NCBI GenBank assembly: GCA_037178625.1
Contig: CM074132.1
Coordinates: 2,914,001 to 2,978,000, forward strand
Reading direction: 5' to 3'
Origin: Skeletonema tropicum
Lineage: Eukaryota > Bacillariophyta > Thalassiosirophyceae > Thalassiosirales > Thalassiosiraceae
DNA length: 64,000 bases
Shown here: one piece after another, positions 63,706 to 64,000 of the stretch
Numbering within the stretch: the first letter of the stretch is position 1
How the letters are laid out: the number at the start of each line of letters is the position of its first letter
Notes under the pieces: generated by a model
Seen by the model: the letters and a program-made list of their open reading frames with translations, nothing else
Databases searched by the model: none
What the model was told of the DNA's origin: nothing
Position numbers and translations under genes: made by a program

Positions 63706-63811
63706 CATTGCTGGTAGTTTCTTTATTTTACCTCCATTTCACTTATGGATTCGAGCATAATATGATCCATTTACGTAAAACCACACAAAATAGAATCAAG
63801 AGTGTATAGGA

Positions 63812-64000
63812 TCAAGCGCCGAGCAATTCTCCTTTTGCTTCGTCGATAATGGCAGGGATGATTCCATCTCTAAACCAAGCCGATCCGGTCCTTTGACTGA
63901 TTGCTGCTGCATCTTCGACTGCATCTTCGAAGCGCCTCAAGAAGTGTGCAAGAGCGTATTTCTTTGCATTCCACTGTTGAGTATTCAACATCTTTGTTTC
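63812..64000 (-). CDS. C-terminal end of a paralogue of the gene at 60704-62872, cut by window edge
   Basis: The reverse strand reads 62 residues ending in ...FRDGIIPAIIDEAKGELLGA and a TGA at 63812-63814. It is clearly homologous to the end of the 574-residue protein but diverged (e.g. YALAHFL for HFLANSS). The frame is open to the window edge with several conservative changes, so this copy may be functional, unlike the adjacent ZMAT2 fragment. Most of the gene lies outside. Confidence 0.75.
   Translation of the reverse strand, partial: ETKMLNTQQWNAKKYALAHFLRRFEDAVEDAAAISQRTGSAWFRDGIIPAIIDEAKGELLGA

Overview
The window is nuclear DNA from a eukaryotic microalga, most likely a centric diatom (Thalassiosira/Cyclotella/Skeletonema type). 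The reasons are: densely packed genes on both strands; few, short GT-AG introns (about 50-270 nt); bipartite plastid presequences (a signal peptide followed by a Phe at the predicted cleavage site); a secreted protease with a Pro-Thr-Arg-Asn-Pro repeat linker; a divergent single-box cyclin; and a selenoprotein gene with an in-frame TGA. Exon joins below were read by eye. In every fully spliced model given here the summed exon length divides by three.

Layout. 0-4.5 kb: the 3' end of an HhH-GPD (DNA glycosylase fold) gene, a GST, and a frame-broken membrane-protein gene. 4.5-16.1 kb: a secreted HExxH metalloprotease (6 exons), a membrane-anchored GH30 glucosylceramidase with an apparent nested lectin domain, and a plastid-type Mfd/TRCF helicase. 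17.3-28 kb: a cyclin-like gene, a PLP sulfur-amino-acid lyase, a compact RING + tandem-cysteine + FBA-like E3 ligase, an MDR oxidoreductase, a SelM-type selenoprotein with a candidate SECIS, and mitofilin/Mic60. 28.6-44.5 kb: housekeeping genes (a TBC RabGAP, PHF5A/Rds3, casein kinase 1, Elongator subunit Elp2, an MCTP-like C2/transmembrane protein) and a Pro-rich unknown. 44.5-51.5 kb: a short terminal-inverted-repeat element, PIG-O, a foldback repeat, and a spermidine-synthase-like/SET fusion. 51.5-64 kb: an accessory, repeat-rich stretch. It has two inverted copies of a dispersed repeat around a TrhO-rhodanese/RRM gene and a 4CXXC zinc-finger gene, a frame-broken transposon-like ORF, ZMAT2/Snu23, a multi-exon gene that shares an exon module with the 4CXXC gene, and a recent local duplication with SINE-like elements at its edge.

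Most genes are independent housekeeping units, arranged as divergent pairs with short shared promoters or convergent pairs. The most notable items are the selenoprotein with its SECIS (likely lost by ordinary gene callers), the miniature MYCBP2-like RING-Cys-relay ligase fused to an FBA domain, the SpdS-like/SET and TrhO/RRM fusions, and the local exon-module family at 55-64 kb.
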